Below, in pieces: positions 1-5,089 of a stretch of DNA of 6,110 nucleotides (position 1 is its first letter; each line of letters opens with the position of its first letter). The notes beneath the pieces are model-generated. The model searched no databases. It saw only the letters and a list, made by a program, of their open reading frames with translations, and had not been told where the DNA came from. The DNA comes from a bacterium (lineage in GTDB: Bacteria; RBG-13-66-14). The stretch is taken from the NCBI GenBank assembly GCA_035528375.1, contig DATKYS010000134.1:1-6110 (forward strand), read 5' to 3'. A program made the position numbers and the translations under genes.

Positions 1-10
1 AGGGGGCACC

Positions 11-2266
11 TTACCGCGCGACGACCAGGCGCCGGTGCGCCCGACCCGAATCCGTGTCCAGCAGGACCAGATAAACCCCCGGCCTCGCGCCCGAGGCGTC
101 CCAGGAAACTTCGTGCCGACCCGCGGCCAGCTCACCCTCGAAAACGGTGCCCACCCGACGTCCGGAAAGGTCGTAAACGGAGAGCTCCGCCCGGCCCGAC
201 TCCGGCAGATCGAAGCGCACGTTCACCGCGCCCGTCGCCGGCGAGGGCCAGGGATTCGCCAGCGCGACCTCCCGCGACCGCGGACCTTCCCACTGCACCG
301 GCTCGGTCTGGTAGTACGCCTCCCCGTCATCGGAAACGACCAAAAGCAGCCAGCTCCACACGCCGGGGGACGGAATCCGCCGGTCGGTGAAGGTGAAGGT
401 TTCCGGGGCGTCGTAGACGTTCAACAGCGCCCAGTCCAGAAAATCCGTCTCGTCCCAGGCCAGGGGCGAATCGTCCGGGTCCTGGACGCGGTAGAGATAG
501 GCGGTCTCGGCCTCGCCCGCCCGGACACCGCCCGTGATGCAGACCCCGTCGGGCAGGGCGCGGGCGTCGAGCGCCACGGAGAGGCCGGACTCGGAGTGCC
601 GGCACAGGAGCCGGTCGTCGGGGTTGAAGACGACGCCCTGGAAGTCGGTCCGCTCCAGCTCGGCGGTGAACTCCTGGTTCCGCGCGTCGTTCCAGAACTC
701 CAGGCGCTCCGCGTCCCCGTTGCCGTAAACCACGTCGAACTCCAGCGGCATCTCGAACACGTAGGGCGTCTGGTTGAGCGTGTACTGCACCTGATCCACG
801 CCGATGTGAAGCACCGAGCCCTCGAGCCAGTGTCGCCAGCGGTACTCGGGGAAACCGGCCATATAGCACCACTGGTCGAAGAACCAGCCCAGGTCGCCGG
901 GATGGTGCTCGCCCGCGTAGAAATCCTCCAGGGTGTCCTCGAGGTCGGCGGTGACCGCCGTGCCGTAGCGGTGGGCGTCCAGGTAGCTGCGGATGCCGGC
1001 GAAGAAGGCTTCGTCGCCCATCAGGTTGCGCATCATGTGCACGATCCAGGCGCCCTTCAGGTACACCGTGGCGGAGAAGTCCACGTCGGGGTCCACGATG
1101 GGGTAACGCCGCCGGACGTCCTCGGCGAAGTACCACTCCCGATCCTCGAGGAGGGCCTCCCGGGCGTCGTAACAGGACGCGGGGTTCTCCGCCCACAACA
1201 CCTCGCAGTAGCTGGCGAAGCCCTCGTTGAGCCAGGTGTTGCGCCAGTCGGCGCAGGTGACCAGGTTGCCGAACCACTGGTGGGCGTTCTCGTGGGCCAC
1301 GAGCCACTCGTAGCCGGACTCGCCGTCGGTCTCCACCCCGCTCTGGGTCTGGAACTCCATCCCCTTGGACATGTCCTGCTGCCCCAGCCGCTCGAAGCCG
1401 TAGGGACCGAAGTGCTCCTCGTAGTCGTCGAACATGGCCGGGAATACGGCATAGTCGTGCAGGGCCCAGTCCAGCTCGTCGGCGTAACAGTAGAAATCCA
1501 ACAGGACCGGCTCCTCGCGCAGGACGCCGTAGGACAGGCCGTCCTCGGCGTGGACCCAAACCAGGTAGTGGGCCGAGGGGTAGACCGAATCCCAGAGCCA
1601 GGTCCGGGTGCCCGCGCCGGGGTCGTCGGTGACCTCGATCAGGACGCCGTTGCCCAGGCACTCCAGGTCCTCCGGGGCGGTGTAGCGCTCCGTGACGGTG
1701 AACTTGTCCGAGGGGTAGTTGTAGCAGGGGTAGAAGTTGTGCGTGGTGCCGGCGGACTCGTGGGAGATGCAGCGGACGCGGCCCGGCTCGATGGTGAGCG
1801 GCTTGTTATCGGGGGGGGGCCCCTCGTAGTGGACACTGACCACCGCCTCCTCACCCGCGCCGAGCGGCGGGTCCAGGCTCACGGTGAAGAAGCCGTCCTG
1901 TGTCCGGGTGAAGTCCGCCGGGACGCCGTCGTAGAGGCAGCCCGTGATGGTGAGCTCCTCCGAGAGCTGGAGGACCAGCTTCGCCTGACTCCCCTCGGAG
2001 GGGGTGATGCGCCAGTCGGCGTGGCCGGCGAGGGTCCCGACCTGGGGGAAGAACTCGAGGACGAGGTCCAGGTGCAGGAGGTCGGACCCCGAGGGCGGCG
2101 GCTCGGGCAGCGGCCCCATGTCGCTCTGCCCCTTGAGGGCCAGCTCCATGAGGCGCGGGGGCGTCGGGTCTAAAAGGAGGGGGTTGCCCAGGGGGGGTTC
2201 GAGGGGGTTCGAGGCGGGGGCGACCAGGGCGCAGAAGAGAACCAGGAGCGTTATCCGCCCGACCAT
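11..2266 (-). CDS. Secreted M1-family zinc aminopeptidase with FN3-like and C-terminal FlgD/T9SS-type sorting domain
   Basis: Predicted exported zinc metallopeptidase that would remove N-terminal residues from peptides outside the cytoplasm. Residue numbers assume 751 aa. Residues 1-19 form a signal peptide (R4, then a hydrophobic run ending near APAS). A beta-rich N-terminal domain covers about 60-235. The catalytic domain carries the exopeptidase-like motif KGMEFQ (301-306), HENAH (325-329) with zinc ligands H325 and H329, and E348 in NEGF, eighteen residues after the second His as M1 requires. Y402 in VYLKGAW fits the transition-state Tyr. Residues about 565-658 look FN3-like. Residues 668-751 (NPWPSP, VYDLSGRRV, WDASG, GVYLV) match a FlgD/type IX sorting tail. 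The ATG at 2266 is preferred over the in-frame GTG at 2272 because GAGGTGATC immediately precedes it. It is the last visible gene of the operon, 7 bases after coaD. The substrate is unknown, and the Asn usual in GAMEN is Phe here. Confidence 0.93.
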   Translation of the reverse strand: MVGRITLLVLFCALVAPASNPLEPPLGNPLLLDPTPPRLMELALKGQSDMGPLPEPPPSGSDLLHLDLVLEFFPQVGTLAGHADWRITPSEGSQAKLVLQLSEELTITGCLYDGVPADFTRTQDGFFTVSLDPPLGAGEEAVVSVHYEGPPPDNKPLTIEPGRVRCISHESAGTTHNFYPCYNYPSDKFTVTERYTAPEDLECLGNGVLIEVTDDPGAGTRTWLWDSVYPSAHYLVWVHAEDGLSYGVLREEPVLLDFYCYADELDWALHDYAVFPAMFDDYEEHFGPYGFERLGQQDMSKGMEFQTQSGVETDGESGYEWLVAHENAHQWFGNLVTCADWRNTWLNEGFASYCEVLWAENPASCYDAREALLEDREWYFAEDVRRRYPIVDPDVDFSATVYLKGAWIVHMMRNLMGDEAFFAGIRSYLDAHRYGTAVTADLEDTLEDFYAGEHHPGDLGWFFDQWCYMAGFPEYRWRHWLEGSVLHIGVDQVQYTLNQTPYVFEMPLEFDVVYGNGDAERLEFWNDARNQEFTAELERTDFQGVVFNPDDRLLCRHSESGLSVALDARALPDGVCITGGVRAGEAETAYLYRVQDPDDSPLAWDETDFLDWALLNVYDAPETFTFTDRRIPSPGVWSWLLLVVSDDGEAYYQTEPVQWEGPRSREVALANPWPSPATGAVNVRFDLPESGRAELSVYDLSGRRVGTVFEGELAAGRHEVSWDASGARPGVYLVLLDTDSGRAHRRLVVAR

Positions 2267-2275
2267 GATCACCTC
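2267..2275 (-). promoter_or_regulatory. Ribosome binding site of the M1 peptidase gene
   Basis: GAGGTGATC lies directly before ATG at 2266 and matches nine bases of the usual anti-Shine-Dalgarno tail of 16S rRNA. It overlaps the coaD stop codon (TGA at 2276-2274), so ribosomes finishing coaD are well placed to restart. It would run through the GTG at 2272, which argues against that codon as the start. Confidence 0.8.
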
Positions 2276-2771
2276 AAATCCGACCGCCGTTGGCGGCCAG
2301 TTTCTCCTGCAAGGCCCGTTCCACCGCCGGGGGAACGAAGTGGGACAGGTCGCCGCCCAGGCGCGCTATCTCCTTGACCAGACTGGAGTTCAGGTATGTG
2401 TAAATTTCCGACGGCATGAGGAAGAGCGTCTCGAACTGGGGGAACAGGCGGCGGTTGGCCAGCGCCATGCGGAACTCGTCCTCGAAGTCGCTCACGCCGC
2501 GCACCCCGCGGATGACCAGGTGGATGCCGACCTCGCGGGCGAAGTCCACCAGCAGGCCCGGGAAGGCCAGCACGCTGACGCGGTCGCCGTACCCGCCGAC
2601 GGCCTCCGCCATCATGGCCGTCCGCTCATCGGTGGAGAAGAGCAGCCCCTTGGGCGGATTACCCGCCACCGCCACCACCAGGTGCTCACAGATGTGCAGC
2701 GCCCGCTGGACGATGTCCAGGTGGCCGTTGGTCACCGGGTCGAAGGTGCCCGGAAAGATGGCCTGCTTCAA
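2274..2771 (-). CDS. coaD: Phosphopantetheine adenylyltransferase (PPAT)
   Basis: Cytoplasmic enzyme of the fourth step of coenzyme A synthesis: ATP + 4'-phosphopantetheine gives dephospho-CoA + pyrophosphate. At 165 aa it has the usual family length. The nucleotidyltransferase signature GTFDPVTNGH is at residues 8-17, with the (T/H)xGH motif at 14-17. IRGVRGVSDFEDEF at 87-100 supplies the conserved phosphate-binding arginines (R88, R91). SSLVKEIARLGGDLSHFVP at 129-147 is the C-terminal family block with the second ATP-binding segment. The start codon is TTG at 2771-2769; no in-frame ATG fits and GGGGAGG precedes it by six bases. It follows the methyltransferase gene by 22 bases and precedes the peptidase gene by 7, so the three are probably one operon. 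The family assignment is essentially certain. Confidence 0.98.
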   Translation of the reverse strand: MKQAIFPGTFDPVTNGHLDIVQRALHICEHLVVAVAGNPPKGLLFSTDERTAMMAEAVGGYGDRVSVLAFPGLLVDFAREVGIHLVIRGVRGVSDFEDEFRMALANRRLFPQFETLFLMPSEIYTYLNSSLVKEIARLGGDLSHFVPPAVERALQEKLAANGGRI

Positions 2772-2777
2772 AATGAT

Positions 2778-2789
2778 CCTCCCCGGAGG
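2778..2789 (-). promoter_or_regulatory. coaD ribosome binding site inside a small inverted repeat
   Basis: The minus strand reads CCTCC-GG-GGAGG, then six bases, then the TTG start of coaD. The GGAGG (2782-2778) is a strong Shine-Dalgarno sequence and fixes the unusual start. CCTCC just upstream can pair with it (realistically a 4-bp stem with a 4-base loop), which would hide the site. The methyltransferase stop codon ends only four bases before this repeat, so a terminating ribosome would open it. Coupling is an inference; the sequence elements are seen directly. Confidence 0.6.
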
Positions 2790-2793
2790 TTCT

Positions 2794-3396
2794 TCATTTT
2801 TTCACCCCCACGGCGAAGTGGGGGCACCAGACGCCGAAGATTTTATCCCGTAAAAAGAGCCGGAGCCGCACCGCCAGCGACCTCACCTGCCAGATTTTCG
2901 GCAGCGGCGGCTTCACCCGTCCCCGGGCGACGACCTCGAACCCGCACTGACCCAAGAGACGGCGGAGCGCCTCGGGCGTGTAAGGGCGGACGTGCTCCGG
3001 GTCGTCCCAGAAATCCGACCGGCGGCGGAAGAGGTACCAGGGCTCGCGGTGGCGCGGCTCGTCGGCCTGGACCACCACCGTCCCCCGGAATTTTCCCAGG
3101 ATACGCCGCAGCTCCGCGGGGGGCATGTGCTCGATCACGCAGACCATCACCAGTCCGTCGTAGCGGGCGAGGTCGGGCTCGGCGGTGTGGACGGTGAGGC
3201 CGCGCCGGCGGGCCTCGGCGGCGAGTTCCGCCACCGGCTCGTACCCCTCGGCGGGGATGCCGCGCCCGGCGGCCCAGGCGAGGAAATTTCCCGCGCCGCA
3301 GCCGTAGTCCAGCACACGCCCGCACCCCGAGAGGTACGGCCCGTAACCCCGGAAGTGGCGCGGGTCGGTCCCGCCGTAGCGTGCGTCGAGTGCCAA
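2794..3396 (-). CDS. Class I SAM-dependent methyltransferase, substrate unknown
   Basis: Predicted cytoplasmic methyltransferase of the Rossmann-fold class (Methyltransf_11/23 type), 200 aa. Motif I, VLDYGCGAGNF, is at residues 28-38. The acidic end of strand 2 is E53 in GYEP. VMVCVIEHMPP at 83-93 is the post-strand-4 block. A block with HVRPYTPEALRRLL...GF at 135-153 is typical of methyltransferases found in polysaccharide and glycolipid gene sets. A glycan or lipid substrate is therefore possible but unproven. There is no DPPY, so it is not RsmD, the rRNA methyltransferase often found beside coaD. The start is TTG at 3396-3394, with GGAG five bases upstream and a stop codon in frame farther upstream; no ATG or GTG alternative exists between. 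It is the first gene of the operon with coaD and the peptidase. Confidence 0.88.
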   Translation of the reverse strand: MALDARYGGTDPRHFRGYGPYLSGCGRVLDYGCGAGNFLAWAAGRGIPAEGYEPVAELAAEARRRGLTVHTAEPDLARYDGLVMVCVIEHMPPAELRRILGKFRGTVVVQADEPRHREPWYLFRRRSDFWDDPEHVRPYTPEALRRLLGQCGFEVVARGRVKPPLPKIWQVRSLAVRLRLFLRDKIFGVWCPHFAVGVKK

Positions 3397-3401
3397 GTGC
3401 G

Positions 3402-3405
3402 CTCC
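3402..3405 (-). promoter_or_regulatory. Ribosome binding site of the methyltransferase gene
   Basis: GGAG followed by CGCAC and then TTG. The five-base spacing supports TTG as the start. The frame is closed by an in-frame TAA within the TATAAT region upstream, so the gene cannot begin much earlier. Confidence 0.6.
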
Positions 3406-3422
3406 GGATTCGGTCCCCGGCG

Positions 3423-3428
3423 ATTATA
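3423..3428 (-). promoter_or_regulatory. Candidate -10 box of the methyltransferase-coaD-peptidase operon
   Basis: A perfect TATAAT on the minus strand, in otherwise GC-rich DNA, ends 26 bases before the TTG start and would leave a leader of roughly 20 nt. No convincing -35 is present at 15-18 bp: the 17-bp position reads CCGCTT and falls in the preceding terminator stem and T-run. There is no TGn extended -10. The promoter call rests on the -10 and its position between a terminator and a gene. Confidence 0.5.
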
Positions 3429-3442
3429 CCTCAGAAAATACC

Positions 3443-3471
3443 AAAAAGCGGGCGACCGTGGACGGTCGCCC
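3443..3471 (-). terminator. Intrinsic terminator formed by REP unit D
   Basis: On the minus strand a perfect 10-bp stem (GGGCGACCGT and ACGGTCGCCC, two-base loop) is followed by GC and TTTTT. It stands immediately upstream of the TATAAT of the next operon and would act as a second barrier against read-through from rho. The T-run is short, so efficiency may be moderate. Confidence 0.65.
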
Positions 3472-3475
3472 CTAC
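3450..3475 (-). repeat. REP-like palindrome, unit D
   Basis: On the minus strand GTAG (3475-3472) abuts a 22-bp perfect palindrome with 10-bp arms and a two-base centre (3471-3450). The arms (GGGCGACCGT/ACGGTCGCCC) differ from the other units in the middle but stay fully complementary. The unit doubles as the stem of the terminator before the methyltransferase operon. Confidence 0.8.
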
Positions 3476-3504
3476 GGATGAGGCGTGAATGGCGCATCTT
3501 CCTC

Positions 3505-3530
3505 GTAGGGGCCGACCTTCAGGTCGGCCC
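3505..3530 (+). repeat. REP-like palindrome, unit C (inverted copy)
   Basis: On the plus strand GTAG (3505-3508) abuts GGGCCGACCT, a two-base centre and AGGTCGGCCC (3509-3530). This is the only unit in the plus orientation. It faces unit B tail to tail and the two are joined through the palindrome GCCCGCGGGC at 3527-3536, as in the paired REP elements called BIMEs. Confidence 0.8.
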
Positions 3531-3532
3531 GC

Positions 3533-3558
3533 GGGCGGGTGTGGACACCCGCCCCTAC
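3533..3558 (-). repeat. REP-like palindrome, unit B
   Basis: On the minus strand GTAG (3558-3555) abuts a perfect 10+2+10 palindrome (3554-3533) with arms GGGCGGGTGT and ACACCCGCCC. It pairs with unit C to make a 56-base element bounded by CGTAGGGG and CCCCTACG (3504-3559). No T-run follows it, so it is not predicted to terminate by itself. Confidence 0.8.
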
Positions 3559-3583
3559 GTCATCGCAATCGGGCGAATGATGT

Positions 3584-3613
3584 AAAAAAACGGGCGGACC
3601 TGAAGGTCCGCCC
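3584..3613 (-). terminator. Intrinsic terminator of rho formed by REP unit A
   Basis: On the minus strand the perfect stem GGGCGGACCT / AGGTCCGCCC with a two-base centre is followed by one G and then seven T (3590-3584). This is a textbook Rho-independent terminator, about 40 bases after the rho stop codon. It would end rho transcription without needing Rho itself. Confidence 0.88.
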
Positions 3614-3617
3614 CTAC
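3592..3617 (-). repeat. REP-like palindrome, unit A
   Basis: On the minus strand GTAG (3617-3614) abuts a perfect 10+2+10 palindrome (3613-3592). The geometry is identical to units B, C and D, while the inner arm bases differ in a compensated way. It supplies the stem of the rho terminator. Confidence 0.8.
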
Positions 3618-3652
3618 GTCATCACAAACCGGGAGGGTTGAATATCCCCCCC

Positions 3653-4903
3653 CTAGAGCTGCGTCATCAACTGGAGGAACTCCTCGTTGTTCTTCGTCTT
3701 CTTCATCTTGGAAAGGAGCATCTCCATGGCCTCCACGGTGTTCAGGCCGGCCAGGGCGTTGCGCAGGACCCAGAGCTTGCCGCACTCCTCCTCGGACAGA
3801 AGCAGCTCCTCCTTGCGGGTGCCGGATTTGTTGAGGTCCACGGCGGGCCAGATGCGCCGGTCGGCCAGCTTGCGGTCCAACACCAGCTCCATGTTGCCCG
3901 TGCCCTTGAACTCCTCGAAGATGACCTCGTCCATGCGGGAGCCGGTGTCAATGAGGGCGGTGGCGATGATGGTCATGGAGCCGCCCTCCTCGATGTTGCG
4001 CGCCGCGCCGAAGAAGCGCTTCGGCTTGTGCAGCGCGTTGGCGTCCACGCCGCCCGAGAGAATCTTCCCCGAGTGCGGCACCACGGCGTTGTAGGCCCGC
4101 GCCAGCCGGGTGATCGAATCCAGCAGGATCACCACGTCCCGGGAGCACTCCACCAGCCGCTTGGCCTTCTCCAGAATCATCTCGGCCACCTGGACGTGTC
4201 GCTCCGCCGGCTCGTCGAAGGTCGAGGAGACCACCTCGCCCCGGACCGAGCGCTGCATGTCGGTGACCTCCTCGGGCCGCTCGTCAATCAGGAGCACGAT
4301 CAGGTACACGTCGGGGTGGTTGGTGGTGACGGAGTTGGCGATTTTCTGCAGGATCATCGTCTTCCCGGCGCGGGGAGGCGAGACGATGAGCCCCCGCTGG
4401 CCCATCCCCACCGGGCACAACAGGTTGATCACCCGCATCGAGAGGTCCTCGTCCGGGGTCTCCAGGTCGAACTTCTCATCGGGGTAGAGCGGGGTGAGCT
4501 CCTCGAAGACGACCTTCTCCAGGGCGGTTTCCGGGCTCTCGAAGTTGACCGCCTCGACGCGTATCAGGGCGAAGTAGCGCTCGGAGTCCTTGGGCGGCCG
4601 CACCTGGCCCGTGACGATGTCCCCCTTGCGCAGGCCGAAGCGCTTTATCTGGCTCGGGGAAACGTAGATGTCGTCGGGGCCGGGGAGGTAGTTGTAGTCC
4701 GCCGACCGCAGGAAGCCGAAGCCCTCGGGGAGGATTTCCAGGACGCCGTCGGCCAGGACGAAGCCGTCCCCCTCGGTCTTGGCGCCCAGAATCTGGAAGA
4801 TGAGCTCCTGCTTGCGCAGGCCGCTGGCGCCGGTGACGCCCAGCTCCTTGGCCAGTTTCTGCAGTTCGACGACCTTCTTGTTCTTCAGCTCGGCGAGCTC
4901 CAT
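3653..4903 (-). CDS. rho: Transcription termination factor Rho
   Basis: Hexameric RNA-dependent ATPase/helicase that binds C-rich nascent RNA and releases RNA polymerase. It is 416 aa, close to the 419 of the E. coli protein, with no large N-terminal insertion. Residues 1-40 are the Rho_N helical domain. Residues about 50-120 are the cold-shock RNA-binding domain, with GFGFLR (61-66) and DDIYVS (77-82). The ATPase domain shows Walker A SPPRAGKT (175-182), catalytic E208 in [10 protein letters not shown], Walker B D262 in [10 protein letters not shown]266, the Q-loop [16 protein letters not shown] (276-291) and the arginine finger R363 in SGTRKEE. The ATG at 4903 is chosen because TAGAGG stands seven bases upstream and the family begins MELAELKN. 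An in-frame start at 4972 would add 23 Arg/Pro-rich residues unlike any Rho. It has its own promoter, a C-rich leader and an intrinsic terminator, so it is probably monocistronic. Confidence 0.99.
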   Translation of the reverse strand: MELAELKNKKVVELQKLAKELGVTGASGLRKQELIFQILGAKTEGDGFVLADGVLEILPEGFGFLRSADYNYLPGPDDIYVSPSQIKRFGLRKGDIVTGQVRPPKDSERYFALIRVEAVNFESPETALEKVVFEELTPLYPDEKFDLETPDEDLSMRVINLLCPVGMGQRGLIVSPPRAGKTMILQKIANSVTTNHPDVYLIVLLIDERPEEVTDMQRSVRGEVVSSTFDEPAERHVQVAEMILEKAKRLVECSRDVVILLDSITRLARAYNAVVPHSGKILSGGVDANALHKPKRFFGAARNIEEGGSMTIIATALIDTGSRMDEVIFEEFKGTGNMELVLDRKLADRRIWPAVDLNKSGTRKEELLLSEEECGKLWVLRNALAGLNTVEAMEMLLSKMKKTKNNEEFLQLMTQL

Positions 4904-5041
4904 GGGAACACCTCTAAAGTGACGGCGCGGCGATACACGCCGGCGGCGGAACGGGGGAACGGGTTGGCGCAACCTCGGTCAGGAAAAAATCTGTGGGTGG
5001 GTGTTTTTTTGTCGGGGAGCTGTGGATGGGCGTTGAAGTGC
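4904..5041 (-). promoter_or_regulatory. C-rich, rut-like leader of rho
   Basis: Predicted untranslated leader of about 138 nt. Its first part is strikingly C-rich and G-poor: the transcript complementary to 4981-5047 (including a few bases around the presumed start point) has 30 C and 5 G in 67. Such C-over-G bias is the known hallmark of Rho utilization sites, and rho is autoregulated through its leader in E. coli. Farther down are two small perfect stems, GGTTG-3-CAACC (4962-4974) and CGGCG-5-CGCCG (4928-4942). The Shine-Dalgarno sequence GAGG is at 4914-4911. Autogenous attenuation is an inference from composition; no small leader ORF stands out. Confidence 0.6.
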
Positions 5042-5047
5042 GGGGAA

Positions 5048-5076
5048 ATGGTAACGCCAGAAGATTGGTATGTCAA
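5048..5076 (-). promoter_or_regulatory. rho: Sigma-70-type promoter of rho
   Basis: On the minus strand a perfect -35 TTGACA (5076-5071) is followed by exactly 17 bp and TACCAT (5053-5048), a four-of-six match to the -10 consensus. Transcription would start near 5041. It lies 13 bases after the stop codon of the nuclease gene, at the border between AT-rich and GC-rich DNA. It is the best two-box promoter in the window. Confidence 0.75.
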
Positions 5077-5089
5077 GCAGGTAGTAAAA

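Larger units (their letters stand above)
3555..3627. repeat. Short direct repeat flanking REP units B and A
   Basis: CTACGTCATCGCAA at 3555-3568 recurs as CTACGTCATCACAA at 3614-3627, one mismatch in 14, offset 59 bases. It covers the GTAG end of each unit plus ten bases of flank. The preceding CGCCC also matches because it belongs to the palindrome arms. The shared flank suggests that units A and B arose by local duplication or that the REP is longer at this end. Confidence 0.7.

Noticed and set aside
1811-1819. Run of nine G as a possible phase-variation tract
   Set aside because: It encodes Gly-Pro-Pro-Pro in an intact frame, and in a G+C-rich gene such a run is plausible by chance; no switching can be inferred from one sequence.
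35-2173. Plus-strand open frame of 712 codons
   Set aside because: It is the antisense of the M1 peptidase in GC-rich DNA; its translation is Val/Gly/Arg-rich with no domain, while the minus strand has clear catalytic motifs.
2225-2266. Lipoprotein signal (Cys12) in the M1 peptidase
   Set aside because: Cys12 is preceded by LVLF, with Phe at -1, and sits inside the hydrophobic core; it does not fit a lipobox.
2267-2270. GATC next to the peptidase and coaD starts as Dam-regulated sites
   Set aside because: These bases belong to extended Shine-Dalgarno sequences (GGTGATC and GGATC complement the 16S tail), which explains them better. GATC is also scattered through the window.
2004-3197. Plus-strand open frame of 397 codons across coaD and the methyltransferase
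   Set aside because: It overlaps two well-identified genes antisense and ends in a low-complexity Arg/Pro/Gly run typical of shadow frames.
3450-3617. CRISPR array
   Set aside because: Units vary inside their arms, differ in orientation and have unequal spacing with no uniform spacers; they are palindromic REP-like repeats.
4904-4972. Earlier in-frame start for rho at 4972
   Set aside because: It would add an Arg/Pro-rich N-terminus not found in Rho proteins, whereas ATG at 4903 has a correctly spaced Shine-Dalgarno.
4990-5020. A7 and T6 runs in the rho leader as a terminator stem
   Set aside because: The only pairing is A with T over about six bases with a 14-base loop, too weak to count as an intrinsic terminator.
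4885-5076. Minus-strand frame of 63 codons in the rho leader
   Set aside because: It starts at the -35 box of the rho promoter, before the predicted transcript start, has no ribosome binding site and overlaps the rho start. It shows no recognisable features.
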